Of a stretch of 64,000 nt of DNA, positions 10,481-18,448 are shown piece by piece (within the stretch, counting starts at the first letter, position 1; each line of letters opens with the position of its first letter). A program made the position numbers and the translations under genes. The DNA lies in assembly GCF_014323405.1 (NCBI RefSeq), contig NZ_JACRWE010000002.1:563412-627411 (forward strand). Direction: 5' to 3'. The notes under the pieces are model-generated. The model had not been told where the DNA came from. It did not search any database and was given only the letters and a program-made list of their open reading frames with translations. Origin of the DNA: Romboutsia faecis. Its GTDB lineage: Bacteria; Bacillota; Clostridia; Peptostreptococcales; Peptostreptococcaceae.

Positions 10481-10550
10481 TATCAATCCCTCCAATAATT
10501 TAGTAACTGATATAAGAAGACATCATTGTATCCTTATATAAATTTTTTGA

Positions 10551-10599
10551 AATTAAAAAAGGCGCAGTAGGTTAGACTAACCTACAGCGCCTTTGCTGT
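10551..10599 (-). promoter_or_regulatory. glnN leader attenuator with ANTAR-type hexaloop hairpin
   Basis: Read on the minus strand, ACAGC-AAAGGC-GCUGU (10584-10599) forms a 5-bp stem with a six-base loop having A at position 1 and G at position 4, the pattern bound by ANTAR proteins. The loop's GGC and the 3' stem arm are also the start of the terminator stem GGCGCTGTAGGTTA / TAACCTACTGCGCC, which ends in six T's. The two folds are mutually exclusive. I infer that an ANTAR protein stabilises the small hairpin and allows readthrough into glnN. Confidence 0.75.
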
Positions 10600-10621
10600 T
10601 GTTATTATTATTTATAGTGTC

Positions 10622-10650
10622 ATTATATTCAAATGATTTTTTATTGTCAA
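10622..10650 (-). promoter_or_regulatory. glnN promoter
   Basis: On the minus strand, consensus TTGACA (10650-10645) and TATAAT (10627-10622) are 17 bases apart. The implied start is about 15-20 bases upstream of the leader hairpin. A consensus promoter with a leader terminator points to control after initiation. Confidence 0.85.
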
Positions 10651-10726
10651 CGCAAAAAAATAAAAAAATGAAAAAAATAATTTTGATAATTCATTTATTT
10701 CTAAAATGAAATAAATTAAGAAAATA

Positions 10727-10755
10727 TTGACAATTGAGGTGGTGGAAATTACAAT
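10727..10755 (+). promoter_or_regulatory. Promoter of the GlnA-like/ANTAR operon
   Basis: TTGACA (10727-10732) and TACAAT (10750-10755) are separated by exactly 17 bases. It is divergent from the glnN promoter, with about 75 bases between the two -35 boxes. Confidence 0.8.
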
Positions 10756-10768
10756 TATACATATTATA

Positions 10769-10840
10769 ATGAACAAAGGTGTTCATCTTGAGGTAAAAGT
10801 CTCTATATTTTATCTTTTGATGAGCACCTTTTATTATTTT
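10769..10840 (+). promoter_or_regulatory. glnA-like leader attenuator with ANTAR-type hexaloop hairpin
   Basis: AUGAAC-AAAGGU-GUUCAU (10769-10786) gives a 6-bp stem and a six-base loop with A1 and G4. Its loop and 3' arm overlap the 5' arm of a large terminator-like hairpin: AAAGGTGTTCATC (10775-10787) pairs with GATGAGCACCTTT (10819-10831), and an inner helix GAGGTAAAA / TTTTATCTT extends it. TTTTATTATTTT follows. The layout mirrors the glnN leader, including the AAAGG loop. A second canonical ANTAR hairpin was not found in either leader. Confidence 0.75.
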
Positions 10841-10874
10841 AAGTTATTAATCATAATTAATATAGGAGGGGTTT

Positions 10875-12194
10875 ATGGATTATAGTGAAAATGAAGTTTT
10901 AGAGTTTATTGAAGAAAATGATGTTAAATTTATAAGGCTTGCATTTTGTGATATTTTTGGAACTCAAAGAAATATATCTATAATGCCAAATGAGTTAAAA
11001 AAAGCATTAAAAGAAGGCGTTTGTTTTAATGCATCTTCTGTAAAGGGTTTTATGAATGCAGAGGATTCTGATTTATACTTGCATCCTGATGTTAAAACTT
11101 TATCTATACTTCCTTGGAGACCTCAACATGGAAGAGTTTTAAGATTTTTTTGTGATATAAAGTATCCAGATGGGCGACATTTTGAGGGAGATGGAAGACA
11201 TATAATTAAGAAGGTTATAAAAAAGGGAAAAGATATGGGATATTCTTTTAAAGTAGGATCAGAATGTGAATTTTACCTTTTCCAGCAAGATGAGAACGGT
11301 AATCCTACAAATATTCCACAAGACTATGCTGGATACTGTGATATAGCACCTATAGATAAAGGGGAAAATATAAGAAGAGAAATATGTTTGATACTTGATG
11401 AAATGGGAATTGAATTAGAAAATTCACATCATGAGCAAGGTCCAGGACAAAATGAGATTAGTTTTTATTATGTAGGACCTTTGTCTGCGGCTGATAATAT
11501 AATTAACTTTAAGTCTGTTGTAAAAACTAGTGCATCAACTAGTGGACTTTTTGCATCGTTTATGCCAAAACCATTTATAAATGAAAATGGAAGTGGGCTT
11601 TATTTTAATTTCATAATTTGTGATAACAAAATTAACTTATTTGAAGAACCTAAAATGGTAGATAAAGAAATTGTGCATAAATTTATCGCAGGAATTATGA
11701 ATAGAATTAAAGAGATTACTTTATTTTTAAACCCTATTACCAATTCATATAGTAGATTTGGAAGTTATAATGCTCCAAAGTATATAACTTGGTCTCATAA
11801 AAATTTATCTCAGCTTATAAAACTTACTATAAGAAATGATGAGTATAAAAATATAAAACTTCGTTCTCCAGATCCATCATGTAATCCTTATTTAGCATTG
11901 GCTCTATTAATAGGGGCTGGACTTGAGGGTATTGAAAAAAACTTATCTCTTTGTGAACCATGTAATACAAATTTAAGCAAATCGCATATTGGAGAATTAA
12001 AGGATATAGAAACTTTACCTAAAAATATGTATGAATCAATAAACCTATCTAAAAATAATGAATTTATTAAATCTATTTTATCAGAAAAGACAATAACAAA
12101 TTATATAGATAGCAAAGAGCAAGAGTGGAGAAAGTATGATGCTAGAACAGATAAAGAGAAAGTTGAAAGGGAATTGTACTTCTCAAATATCTAA
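10875..12194 (+). CDS. GlnA-like type I glutamine synthetase homologue, catalytic residues degraded
   Basis: The 439-residue protein aligns along its length with clostridial GSI: GSECEF (129-133), SHHEQGPGQNE (184-194) and RSPDPSCNPYL (330-340) keep metal- and nucleotide-site residues. Several usually invariant positions are changed. GSGMH is GSGLY (His to Tyr243), the flap GYEAP is SYNAP (Glu to Asn299), and the NRS..IR segment is NLSQLIK (Arg lost at 311, Arg to Lys at 316). The TR of the conserved RGAGTR segment is also missing. I infer weak or no synthetase activity, perhaps a sensing or regulatory role with the ANTAR protein downstream. AGGAGGGG precedes the ATG. Alternative: a divergent enzyme using another amine or acid. 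Confidence 0.85.
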   Translation: MDYSENEVLEFIEENDVKFIRLAFCDIFGTQRNISIMPNELKKALKEGVCFNASSVKGFMNAEDSDLYLHPDVKTLSILPWRPQHGRVLRFFCDIKYPDGRHFEGDGRHIIKKVIKKGKDMGYSFKVGSECEFYLFQQDENGNPTNIPQDYAGYCDIAPIDKGENIRREICLILDEMGIELENSHHEQGPGQNEISFYYVGPLSAADNIINFKSVVKTSASTSGLFASFMPKPFINENGSGLYFNFIICDNKINLFEEPKMVDKEIVHKFIAGIMNRIKEITLFLNPITNSYSRFGSYNAPKYITWSHKNLSQLIKLTIRNDEYKNIKLRSPDPSCNPYLALALLIGAGLEGIEKNLSLCEPCNTNLSKSHIGELKDIETLPKNMYESINLSKNNEFIKSILSEKTITNYIDSKEQEWRKYDARTDKEKVERELYFSNI

Positions 12195-12226
12195 CTAAAT
12201 GCATTTTTAAAGAAAGGATGGTTTTT

Positions 12227-12796
12227 ATGGTAAGTGCGCTGATTATATCTAGTTCAGACAAAGGCAAGGATATCCTTTCAGATATTTTAAAAATGAGTGG
12301 ATTTTCTAGTATCGATACAGCAAGTAGTGGAAGCGAAGGAAGAAGAGTTTTGATGGATAATAATTTTGATTTAATATTAATAAATGCTCCTTTATTTGAT
12401 GAGTTTGGGCATGATTTAGCATTAAACATAACTACTAATACCTCATCAGGCGTTATACTTATGGTAAAGCGTGATATGGCAGATGGCGTATCTTCAAAGG
12501 TTGAAGATTTTGGTGTATTTATTGTTGAAAAACCATTAAATAAACAGCTTTTATATCAGGCTATAAAGTTAGTAAATAAATCAACAAAGAGTATTTTGAA
12601 ATTAAAGGAAGAGAATTTAAAGTTAAAAAATAAAATATCAGAAATAAGGATAATAGATAGAGCAAAATGTATTTTAATACAATATCTAAACATGACAGAA
12701 CCCCAAGCTCATAGATATATAGAAAAGCAAGCTATGGATAGAAGAATTACTAAAAAAGATGTGGCACAAAATATTTTAAAAACTTATGAAAATTAA
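12227..12796 (+). CDS. ANTAR-domain antiterminator with degenerate receiver (NitR-like)
   Basis: The 189-residue product has a receiver-like N-terminus (1-110), a short coiled coil (about 112-135) and a C-terminal ANTAR domain (about 137-188: RAKCILIQYLNMTEPQAHRYI, with the helical RNA-binding end). The phosphoacceptor Asp is Asn53 (LILINAPL) and the acidic pair after strand 1 is SSSD, so normal phosphorylation is unlikely. In solventogenic clostridia an ANTAR protein, NitR, is likewise encoded after glnA. It is 32 bases after the GlnA-like gene. The start at 12227 fits AAAGGA better than the ATG at 12218. Its likely targets are the two hexaloop hairpins upstream. Confidence 0.9.
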   Translation: MVSALIISSSDKGKDILSDILKMSGFSSIDTASSGSEGRRVLMDNNFDLILINAPLFDEFGHDLALNITTNTSSGVILMVKRDMADGVSSKVEDFGVFIVEKPLNKQLLYQAIKLVNKSTKSILKLKEENLKLKNKISEIRIIDRAKCILIQYLNMTEPQAHRYIEKQAMDRRITKKDVAQNILKTYEN

Positions 12797-12839
12797 GAAT
12801 TAGAAGCTAATATAGAAATATAAATGTTGATATAAATAT

Positions 12840-12892
12840 AAAAATGTAGAGAAAGGTTAGAGTTTAACTCTACACTAACTCTACATTTTTTA
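12840..12892. terminator. Bidirectional terminator
   Basis: AAAATGTAGAG pairs with CTCTACATTTT, with an inner GTTAG...CTAAC pairing and T-runs on both strands. It separates the ANTAR gene from the convergent membrane-protein gene. Confidence 0.85.
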
Positions 12893-12907
12893 TACTTTTA
12901 GTATAAT

Positions 12908-13450
12908 TTATCTAAGACGATTTCCCATTGCAAATAGGTTTAAACCTATTATTACTACTATAAATGACATTATAGATGATATAAACTTCGATAAAAATAA
13001 GGGAGATATAATTAAAGTTATACCAAATAAAAATGTAAACATGTTAGATAAACCAAATTTAAAATAAGGATTATTTTTACTTGCAGCAATTTTTAATAGC
13101 TGATTAACGACTAAGTATGCACCTATAATAGAAGAAATAAATCCTTGAATCTTTGTAGGAAATATAAATAATAATACTACGAAGAATAAAAGGATAGCTT
13201 GGTTACGTTTGTGTGGTTTAAGTTCTTCTTTTGAAGCATATCTTGAAAGTTCATTAATGTTTTTTAAGTTTAGGTATGCTATAAATAATAGTGATAGACC
13301 TAATAGCCAAGACACTATTTTGATTCCAAGGTTTTTATATAATAGAGAAAGTGTTCCTAAAACAATTAGAACTAGACCTATTGATATAAATTTACTAGCA
13401 TTTTCTTTTTTATTAACTCCATTAAAGTTGATGTTAAAAAATTGAAACAT
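12908..13450 (-). CDS. DUF308/HdeD-like membrane protein
   Basis: The 180-residue protein has about six hydrophobic helices in pairs (for example SIGLVLIVLGTLSLLY, ILLFFVVLLFIFPT, FTFLFGITLIISPLFL), short loops and a cytoplasmic N-terminus. This resembles DUF308 proteins related to HdeD, which have no assigned biochemical role in Firmicutes. GAGGTG precedes the start. Family placement is by pattern only and is moderately sure. Confidence 0.65.
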   Translation of the reverse strand: MFQFFNINFNGVNKKENASKFISIGLVLIVLGTLSLLYKNLGIKIVSWLLGLSLLFIAYLNLKNINELSRYASKEELKPHKRNQAILLFFVVLLFIFPTKIQGFISSIIGAYLVVNQLLKIAASKNNPYFKFGLSNMFTFLFGITLIISPLFLSKFISSIMSFIVVIIGLNLFAMGNRLR

Positions 13451-13593
13451 AAATTCACCTCTTTAAAAATACTTATGATTATTTTATAACATTATAACAT
13501 AAAATAGTTAATTTCAAAGGACAAGAGTAGTAATTAATAGATAGTTTGTATCATAAAATTTATTAATTACTATATTTATAAGGAGGTTTGAAT

Positions 13594-14022
13594 GTGTCTA
13601 ATGTGGTAGCTATATTTTTCGCAGTGCTTGCTGGCCTCTCTACTACTTTGGAAGCTTTTTTAAATGGAGAATTAGAGAAAAACACTACAGCTCTAATAGC
13701 AACTTTTATTAGTTTAGTTGTAGGTGCATTATTTTTTTTGATAAGTATTTTAATTGCAGGTGATTTTAAAGATTTAATAAGAGTAGGTCCGATAAAACCT
13801 ACATTATTGCTAGGAGGAGTATTTGGAGGTTTAATAATTTACTTTACAGTAAAAGCAATACCATCACTAGGAGTATCTAATACACTTACATTAATAGTAA
13901 TTTCTCAAGTTATATTAGGATTTATAATTGATAGTGTTATACTAGGCAAAAACACTATACATCTGTATAATTATATAGGTGCAGCATTAATATTTATAGG
14001 CGTATTCTTTATGCTAAATTAG
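13594..14022 (+). CDS. DMT family protein, YdcZ/DUF606 type
   Basis: The 142-residue protein has five membrane segments and the DUF606 pattern: AGLSTTLEAFLNGELEK near the start, then LLGGVFGGLIIYFTV and LIVISQVILGFIIDSV. These are short relatives of the drug/metabolite transporters that probably work as dimers; substrate unknown. AGGAGG at 13581-13586 is well spaced for GTG at 13594, whereas the in-frame TTG at 13588 is too close. Confidence 0.88.
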   Translation: MSNVVAIFFAVLAGLSTTLEAFLNGELEKNTTALIATFISLVVGALFFLISILIAGDFKDLIRVGPIKPTLLLGGVFGGLIIYFTVKAIPSLGVSNTLTLIVISQVILGFIIDSVILGKNTIHLYNYIGAALIFIGVFFMLN

Positions 14023-14148
14023 ATGAATAAATTACATATTTAATTACTTTTTATAATGGATACATAATATAGACTATAAAAAATAATATGACAACTCAGT
14101 GACTCAAAAAAGTGAATTTAAACAAATGATAATTGGAGGAGAGTTAGA

Positions 14149-14799
14149 ATGAAAAACAAAAAATTTGTAATTTCATTTAGTGGAGGAAAAGATAGTGTTT
14201 TAGCTTTACATAGAATGATCAAAAAAGGATATACTCCATTAGCGCTTTTAACGACGGTAAAGAAAAATGAAGACGAGTCTTGGACTCATGGAATAAACCA
14301 TGATTTTCTAAAAAAGGTAAGTGATAGTTTAGGAATAGAGCTTATTACTGTAGAATGTGACGTTAATGAATATGAAAAAGAGTTTGAAAGAAAATTATTA
14401 GTAGCAAAGCAAAAGGGTGCAAGTATATGTGTATATGGAGATATTGATATAGAGCATCATAAACAATGGGGAGTAGATAGATGCAATGCAACTGGTATGG
14501 TTGCAGAGTTTCCTTTGTGGCAAGAGAATAGAGAAAATTTAGTATATGAATTTATTGATAGTGGATTTAAAGCAACAATTAAAAAGGTAAATTTAAATAA
14601 TCTGGGAGACGATTTCTTAGGTAAAGTTCTAACTAGAAATTTAATACAAGAAATAAAAGCAACAGGTTCAGATGCGTGTGGGGAAAATGGAGAATACCAT
14701 ACTTTTGTAAGTGATGGGCCTTTATTTAAAAATCCCATAAGCTTTAAACAAGGTAAAGTTACTTTAGATGAAAATTATGGCCATTTACATATTATTTAA
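14149..14799 (+). CDS. Dph6-related ATP pyrophosphatase (diphthine--ammonia ligase family)
   Basis: The 216-residue protein has the PP-loop SGGKDS at residues 11-16, typical of adenine nucleotide alpha hydrolases. It also has the Dph6-like stretches VYGDIDIEHHKQW, FPLWQEN and the C-terminal ACGENGEYHTFVSDGPLF. Archaeal and eukaryotic Dph6 amidates diphthine on EF2. Bacteria lack diphthamide, so the bacterial substrate is unknown. Ribosome site GGAGGAG. The gene stands alone and is followed by a terminator. Confidence 0.87.
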   Translation: MKNKKFVISFSGGKDSVLALHRMIKKGYTPLALLTTVKKNEDESWTHGINHDFLKKVSDSLGIELITVECDVNEYEKEFERKLLVAKQKGASICVYGDIDIEHHKQWGVDRCNATGMVAEFPLWQENRENLVYEFIDSGFKATIKKVNLNNLGDDFLGKVLTRNLIQEIKATGSDACGENGEYHTFVSDGPLFKNPISFKQGKVTLDENYGHLHII

Positions 14800-14800
14800 T

Positions 14801-14846
14801 AAAAAGTCAGTTCAAAACAATTAATTTATTTTGAACTGACTTTTTT
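14801..14846. terminator. Intrinsic terminator
   Basis: AAAAAGTCAGTTCAAAA pairs with TTTTGAACTGACTTTTT across a loop of about 12 bases. A- and T-runs on both sides let it serve the convergent small gene as well. Confidence 0.9.
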
Positions 14847-14873
14847 ACTTTTACAAATTATATCTTTTAAATT

Positions 14874-15026
14874 TTATTTCTTTTCCCATGCAATCATTAT
14901 AATATCTTTACCAGTTTCTGATTTTACTTGAGCTTCTGCCTTTTTTATAGCGTCTTGTTCTTTACTATCAAGATTAGCTATTTCAAAATTGTTATGATTA
15001 CAACCACATCCACAATTATGTTCCAT
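14874..15026 (-). CDS. Small Cys/His-rich protein, 50 residues
   Basis: AAGGAGGACTTAATT precedes the ATG at 15026. The frame reads MEHNCGCGCNHNNFEIAN, then a mostly alpha-helical charged stretch ending MIAWEKK. Three Cys and three His in the first 12 residues look like a metal-binding head. I do not recognise a family. The excellent ribosome site, the good position between a terminator and a promoter region, and the codon composition support a real gene. Bases 15027-15296 hold AT-rich promoter sequence only. Confidence 0.75.
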   Translation of the reverse strand: MEHNCGCGCNHNNFEIANLDSKEQDAIKKAEAQVKSETGKDIIMIAWEKK

Positions 15027-15296
15027 AATTAAGTCCTCCTTAAAATATGTTATTTATATTTTATGAAAATAAGGTAAAAGTATAACAATAGATAATTTGC
15101 ATTTTTAGAAATAAAAAAGAATTATAGAAAATTTTATAATTAAATTATAGATAATTTTAAAGTATATTGAAAATAAGAAATAAGTTTTATTAATATTACT
15201 ATACGTTAAATCCTAGACATAATAATACAAATATTAAACTGTGATATAATACCAAAGACAAATAATTTATCCTAGAATATTAGTCAGGAGGAATAT

Positions 15297-16121
15297 ATGA
15301 AGGATTATTATAAAATAGGAGAAATATCAAAAATATATGGAATAGGAAGAGACTCGCTTATGTATTATGAGGAAATTGGGATATTAAATCCTTATAGAGA
15401 TACAAATGGGTATAGATTATATAGCATTTCAGATATATGGAGGTTAAATTTAATAAAAGAGTTAAGAAGTTTGAATTTCCCAATGAAAAAAATAAAAGAG
15501 TATCTAGTAAATAGAAGCATTGAATCAACAAATAAAATGTTAAATGAAGAAATAGAACTAATTGATAAAAAAATATCCGAGCTTTTATCTCATAGAGTGG
15601 ATATTCAGCAAAGACTAAAGTCCATTGAAGAAACTGTCAATAATACTAAATTTAATGAAATAAAAGTAGAGTATATTGAAAAAAGAAAAGCATTAAAGTT
15701 AAATGCAAATATAAAAAGAGATGAGGATGTGGACTTTTTAATACAAAAGCTTCAAAAGGAATATGAAAATAGGTTTAATATTCTAGGAAATAATAACATA
15801 GGAGCTGTATATTCTTTAGATTCTATAAAAAATCATATTTATAATGAATTTAATTCAGTATTTTGTCTTTTAAATGAAGATGAAAGTATATACAATATAA
15901 CTTTTGATGGAAATTATTATATTACTATGACTTATAGAGGAAGTTATAGTAATAATAAAGAATATATAAATAGAATGATTGAATATTCCGATGAAGAAAA
16001 CTATGATATAATCGGAGATCCTATAGAAATATATAAGATAGATGTACATGAAACAGGTAAAGTGGAAGAATTTATTACAGAAATTCAAATACCGATAAAG
16101 AAAAGGTTACAACAGACATAA
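15297..16121 (+). CDS. MerR-family transcriptional regulator with effector domain
   Basis: The 274-residue protein begins YKIGEISKIYGIGRDSLMYYEEIGIL, the MerR winged helix-turn-helix, with NGYRLYSISDIWRLNLI completing the DNA-binding domain. A coiled-coil dimerisation helix spans about 75-125. The C-terminal ~150 residues resemble a GyrI/BmrR-like effector domain, so a small organic ligand rather than a metal is likely. AGGAGG ribosome site. Its target is not clear; the GNAT gene 108 bases downstream is a candidate. Confidence 0.88.
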   Translation: MKDYYKIGEISKIYGIGRDSLMYYEEIGILNPYRDTNGYRLYSISDIWRLNLIKELRSLNFPMKKIKEYLVNRSIESTNKMLNEEIELIDKKISELLSHRVDIQQRLKSIEETVNNTKFNEIKVEYIEKRKALKLNANIKRDEDVDFLIQKLQKEYENRFNILGNNNIGAVYSLDSIKNHIYNEFNSVFCLLNEDESIYNITFDGNYYITMTYRGSYSNNKEYINRMIEYSDEENYDIIGDPIEIYKIDVHETGKVEEFITEIQIPIKKRLQQT

Positions 16122-16229
16122 GTATTTGACAAACAAAGGGGGATTTTTTTATAATTAAATCAAGTCTCACCAAAACTTTTTTATAATTAATAGAGTTATT
16201 GGTTTTAAAGATATAAGGGGGTAAAACTT

Positions 16230-17015
16230 TTGATTACCAAAGTAAATGAAAGCTTAGAAAATGCATTTTGGGAATATGTATCTCATGAAGAGCGTATAAA
16301 TTTATTTATTATAGGTGATGTAGAGAATTATGGATTTGAAACTGACTTTCAAGATGTTTGGTTTCAAATGGATAATGAGAAAATTGTAGCAGTAATGTTG
16401 AGATACTATAAATCTTTAATTATTTATAGTTATGAAAATGATTATAATATAGATGAAATGATAGATCATATAAATAGCTTAGATATAAAAGAAATTTGTG
16501 GGAAAAAAATAGTTATTGATAGGTTATTGACAAAATATAAGGATTTTAAAAAGTGCAAAGAAACTTACTTTTGCAGTTTAAAATCTTTAAAAGAAATAGA
16601 TATTTTAAACTTGAAAGAAAATAAAATAGAAAAAGCAGAAATTAGTGATTTGAAAGAGTTAAATGATTTTATATGTAATATAGAAGATATGTATACTGAA
16701 GATTATATAGAATCTAAAAGTAAGCAATTAAAAGAAAAAAATACAAGGATATACTTTGTAAAACAAGATAATAAAATAGTAAGTACTACATCTACAGGAA
16801 TAGAAACTAGTTTTTTAGCTATGGTATGTGGTACATGTACAGATGTAAATTATAGAAATCAAGGTTTAGCTACATTAATGACTTATACATTATCAAAAGA
16901 ATTAGTTAATGAAGGTAAGATACCTTGCTTATTTTATTCTAGTGAAGTTGCAGGTAGAATATATAAAAAAATTGGATATGAAATAGATGATAATTGGAGC
17001 ATGCTATTAAAGTAA
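16230..17015 (+). CDS. GNAT-family N-acetyltransferase
   Basis: The 261-residue protein has a poorly conserved N-terminal half and a C-terminal GNAT fold: STTSTGIETSFLAMVCGTCTDVNYRNQGLATLMTY. The RNQGLA segment is the acetyl-CoA pyrophosphate loop, and YKKIGYEIDDNWSML closes the domain. The acceptor substrate is unknown. The start is TTG at 16230 behind AAGGGGG. The small membrane gene follows at 16 bases, so the two are probably co-transcribed. Confidence 0.85.
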   Translation: MITKVNESLENAFWEYVSHEERINLFIIGDVENYGFETDFQDVWFQMDNEKIVAVMLRYYKSLIIYSYENDYNIDEMIDHINSLDIKEICGKKIVIDRLLTKYKDFKKCKETYFCSLKSLKEIDILNLKENKIEKAEISDLKELNDFICNIEDMYTEDYIESKSKQLKEKNTRIYFVKQDNKIVSTTSTGIETSFLAMVCGTCTDVNYRNQGLATLMTYTLSKELVNEGKIPCLFYSSEVAGRIYKKIGYEIDDNWSMLLK

Positions 17016-17031
17016 ACATCAGGAGACGGAT

Positions 17032-17289
17032 ATGGAAAAAAACAAAAGAAAAAAATATTATAGATTAAAAGCTTTAAAAGAAGCATCTATGGTATTTTCA
17101 ATAATTTTAATATTGATTATATTGGTTATTAAGTTTGATGACTCTATATTTTCGGTAATATTATCTAATATAGGTTTTAAAGCTACTATTCCAATATTAA
17201 TTTTATTATTTATTTGTTATATAATTGCATATGCTGTTAATTATGCATATGGAGAAATGGATATAAAAACAAAAAAAGAGAATAAATAA
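17032..17289 (+). CDS. Small membrane protein, two helices
   Basis: The 85-residue product has a basic N-terminus (KNKRKKYYRLK), hydrophobic helices at about 20-37 and 53-72, and a Lys-rich tail. CAGGAGACGG precedes the ATG. No family recognised. It sits just after the GNAT gene and before a terminator, so it ends that unit. Confidence 0.7.
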   Translation: MEKNKRKKYYRLKALKEASMVFSIILILIILVIKFDDSIFSVILSNIGFKATIPILILLFICYIIAYAVNYAYGEMDIKTKKENK

Positions 17290-17297
17290 AGTTATTT

Positions 17298-17326
17298 AAA
17301 AAGCGAGTGAAAATACTCGTTTTTTT
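17298..17326 (+). terminator. Intrinsic terminator
   Basis: AAAAAGCGAGT pairs with ACTCGTTTTT over a short A-rich loop, followed by seven T's. Confidence 0.85.
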
Positions 17327-17452
17327 ATAAGTAAAATAAATGAAGTATATGCAAATAGTAAAGTTCATTAAATTACTTACCATTATAAAGGCTTATACAA
17401 TTACATATAATAATATTGCAATTAAAAATATTTAATTTCAAAGGAGAACTTT

Positions 17453-18427
17453 ATGAAAAAATCCTTTAGAATTAACACTAAGATGTTTTTAATTATTTTC
17501 TTATTAGTAGTATTATTTCCAACTTGCATTTATTCAATGCAAAAAAAAGAAAAAATTCCTTCTGAGGTCATTATAGGAGGGGAACTTTTACAAATAAATA
17601 TGAATACTAATAAAGTTATGTATTACAGAAATGAAAATGAAAAAAATGGATTAGAGAATTATGATTTAATATGTAAAGTAGATGGTAAAGATATAAATAA
17701 TAGAGAAGACATACTTGAGTATATTATATCAAATAAAAAGAATGAAAAAGTTCAAACAATAGTATTAAGAAATAATAAGTATGAAACATTATACTTAAAA
17801 TTAAGTGACTTAAAGCCATCTTTTTTTACAGAATATATACCTTTTTCTGCTACTTTAACTTATATAAATCCAGAGGATTATTCTTTTGGAGCAGTTGCTC
17901 ATAATATTAGGGTACCTGATTTTAATAATGTTCTAACTCAAAATGGAGAAATTTATTTATGTAATATGCTAGAGATAAAAAAATCTAATGAATATGAAGT
18001 TGGAAGTATACATGGAAGAATTAATGATTCTTCTCAAGGTAAAATTAATAAAGTAAATGAATATGGTGCAAAAGGAAATATTAGTTTAGATGGATTTAAA
18101 GATAAACAAATTTATGAAGTTTGTAAAGCTAAAGATGTTAAATTAGGAAGTGCGAGTTTAGTAATAAATAATAGTAATGAAGAAAGTAAAAAGTTTTATG
18201 AAATTAATATAACTAAAATAAATAAACAAAATAAACCAAGTACACAAGGTTTTGAATTTGAAGTAGTGGATGAAGCTTTTATAAAAGAATATGGTGGTAT
18301 ATTACAAGGTATGAGTGGTTCACCAATAGTTCAAAATGGTAAAATAATAGGAGCTTTATCTCATGTAATTGCTACAAATCCAAAAGAAGGTATAGGATTA
18401 TATATAGAGTGGATGATGGAAAAATAA
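17453..18427 (+). CDS. SpoIVB-like S55 peptidase
   Basis: The 324-residue protein has an N-terminal membrane anchor or signal (about 11-28), a PDZ-like region (about 65-118), and a serine peptidase region. SFGAVAHNI has the candidate catalytic His at 150, and GGILQGMSGSPIVQNGKIIGAL has Ser 290 in the SGSP motif. This is the arrangement of SpoIVB, the forespore-secreted protease that activates sigma-K processing in Bacillus. The usual GALGHGI is GAVAHNI here and conservation between the motifs is low, so it may be a paralogue with another substrate. AAAGGAG ribosome site. Confidence 0.8.
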   Translation: MKKSFRINTKMFLIIFLLVVLFPTCIYSMQKKEKIPSEVIIGGELLQINMNTNKVMYYRNENEKNGLENYDLICKVDGKDINNREDILEYIISNKKNEKVQTIVLRNNKYETLYLKLSDLKPSFFTEYIPFSATLTYINPEDYSFGAVAHNIRVPDFNNVLTQNGEIYLCNMLEIKKSNEYEVGSIHGRINDSSQGKINKVNEYGAKGNISLDGFKDKQIYEVCKAKDVKLGSASLVINNSNEESKKFYEINITKINKQNKPSTQGFEFEVVDEAFIKEYGGILQGMSGSPIVQNGKIIGALSHVIATNPKEGIGLYIEWMMEK

Positions 18428-18448
18428 TTTTCCATCATCTATTTTTTT
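18412..18448. terminator. Terminator shared by convergent genes, overlapping coding ends
   Basis: GATGATGGAAAA (18412-18423) pairs with TTTTCCATCATC (18428-18439), followed by a T-run. The stem contains the last codons and stop of the SpoIVB-like gene and touches the stop of the facing gene. Confidence 0.8.

Noticed and set aside
12142-12429. 95-residue minus-strand frame across the GlnA-like/ANTAR boundary
   Set aside because: Shadow of two well-supported plus-strand genes.
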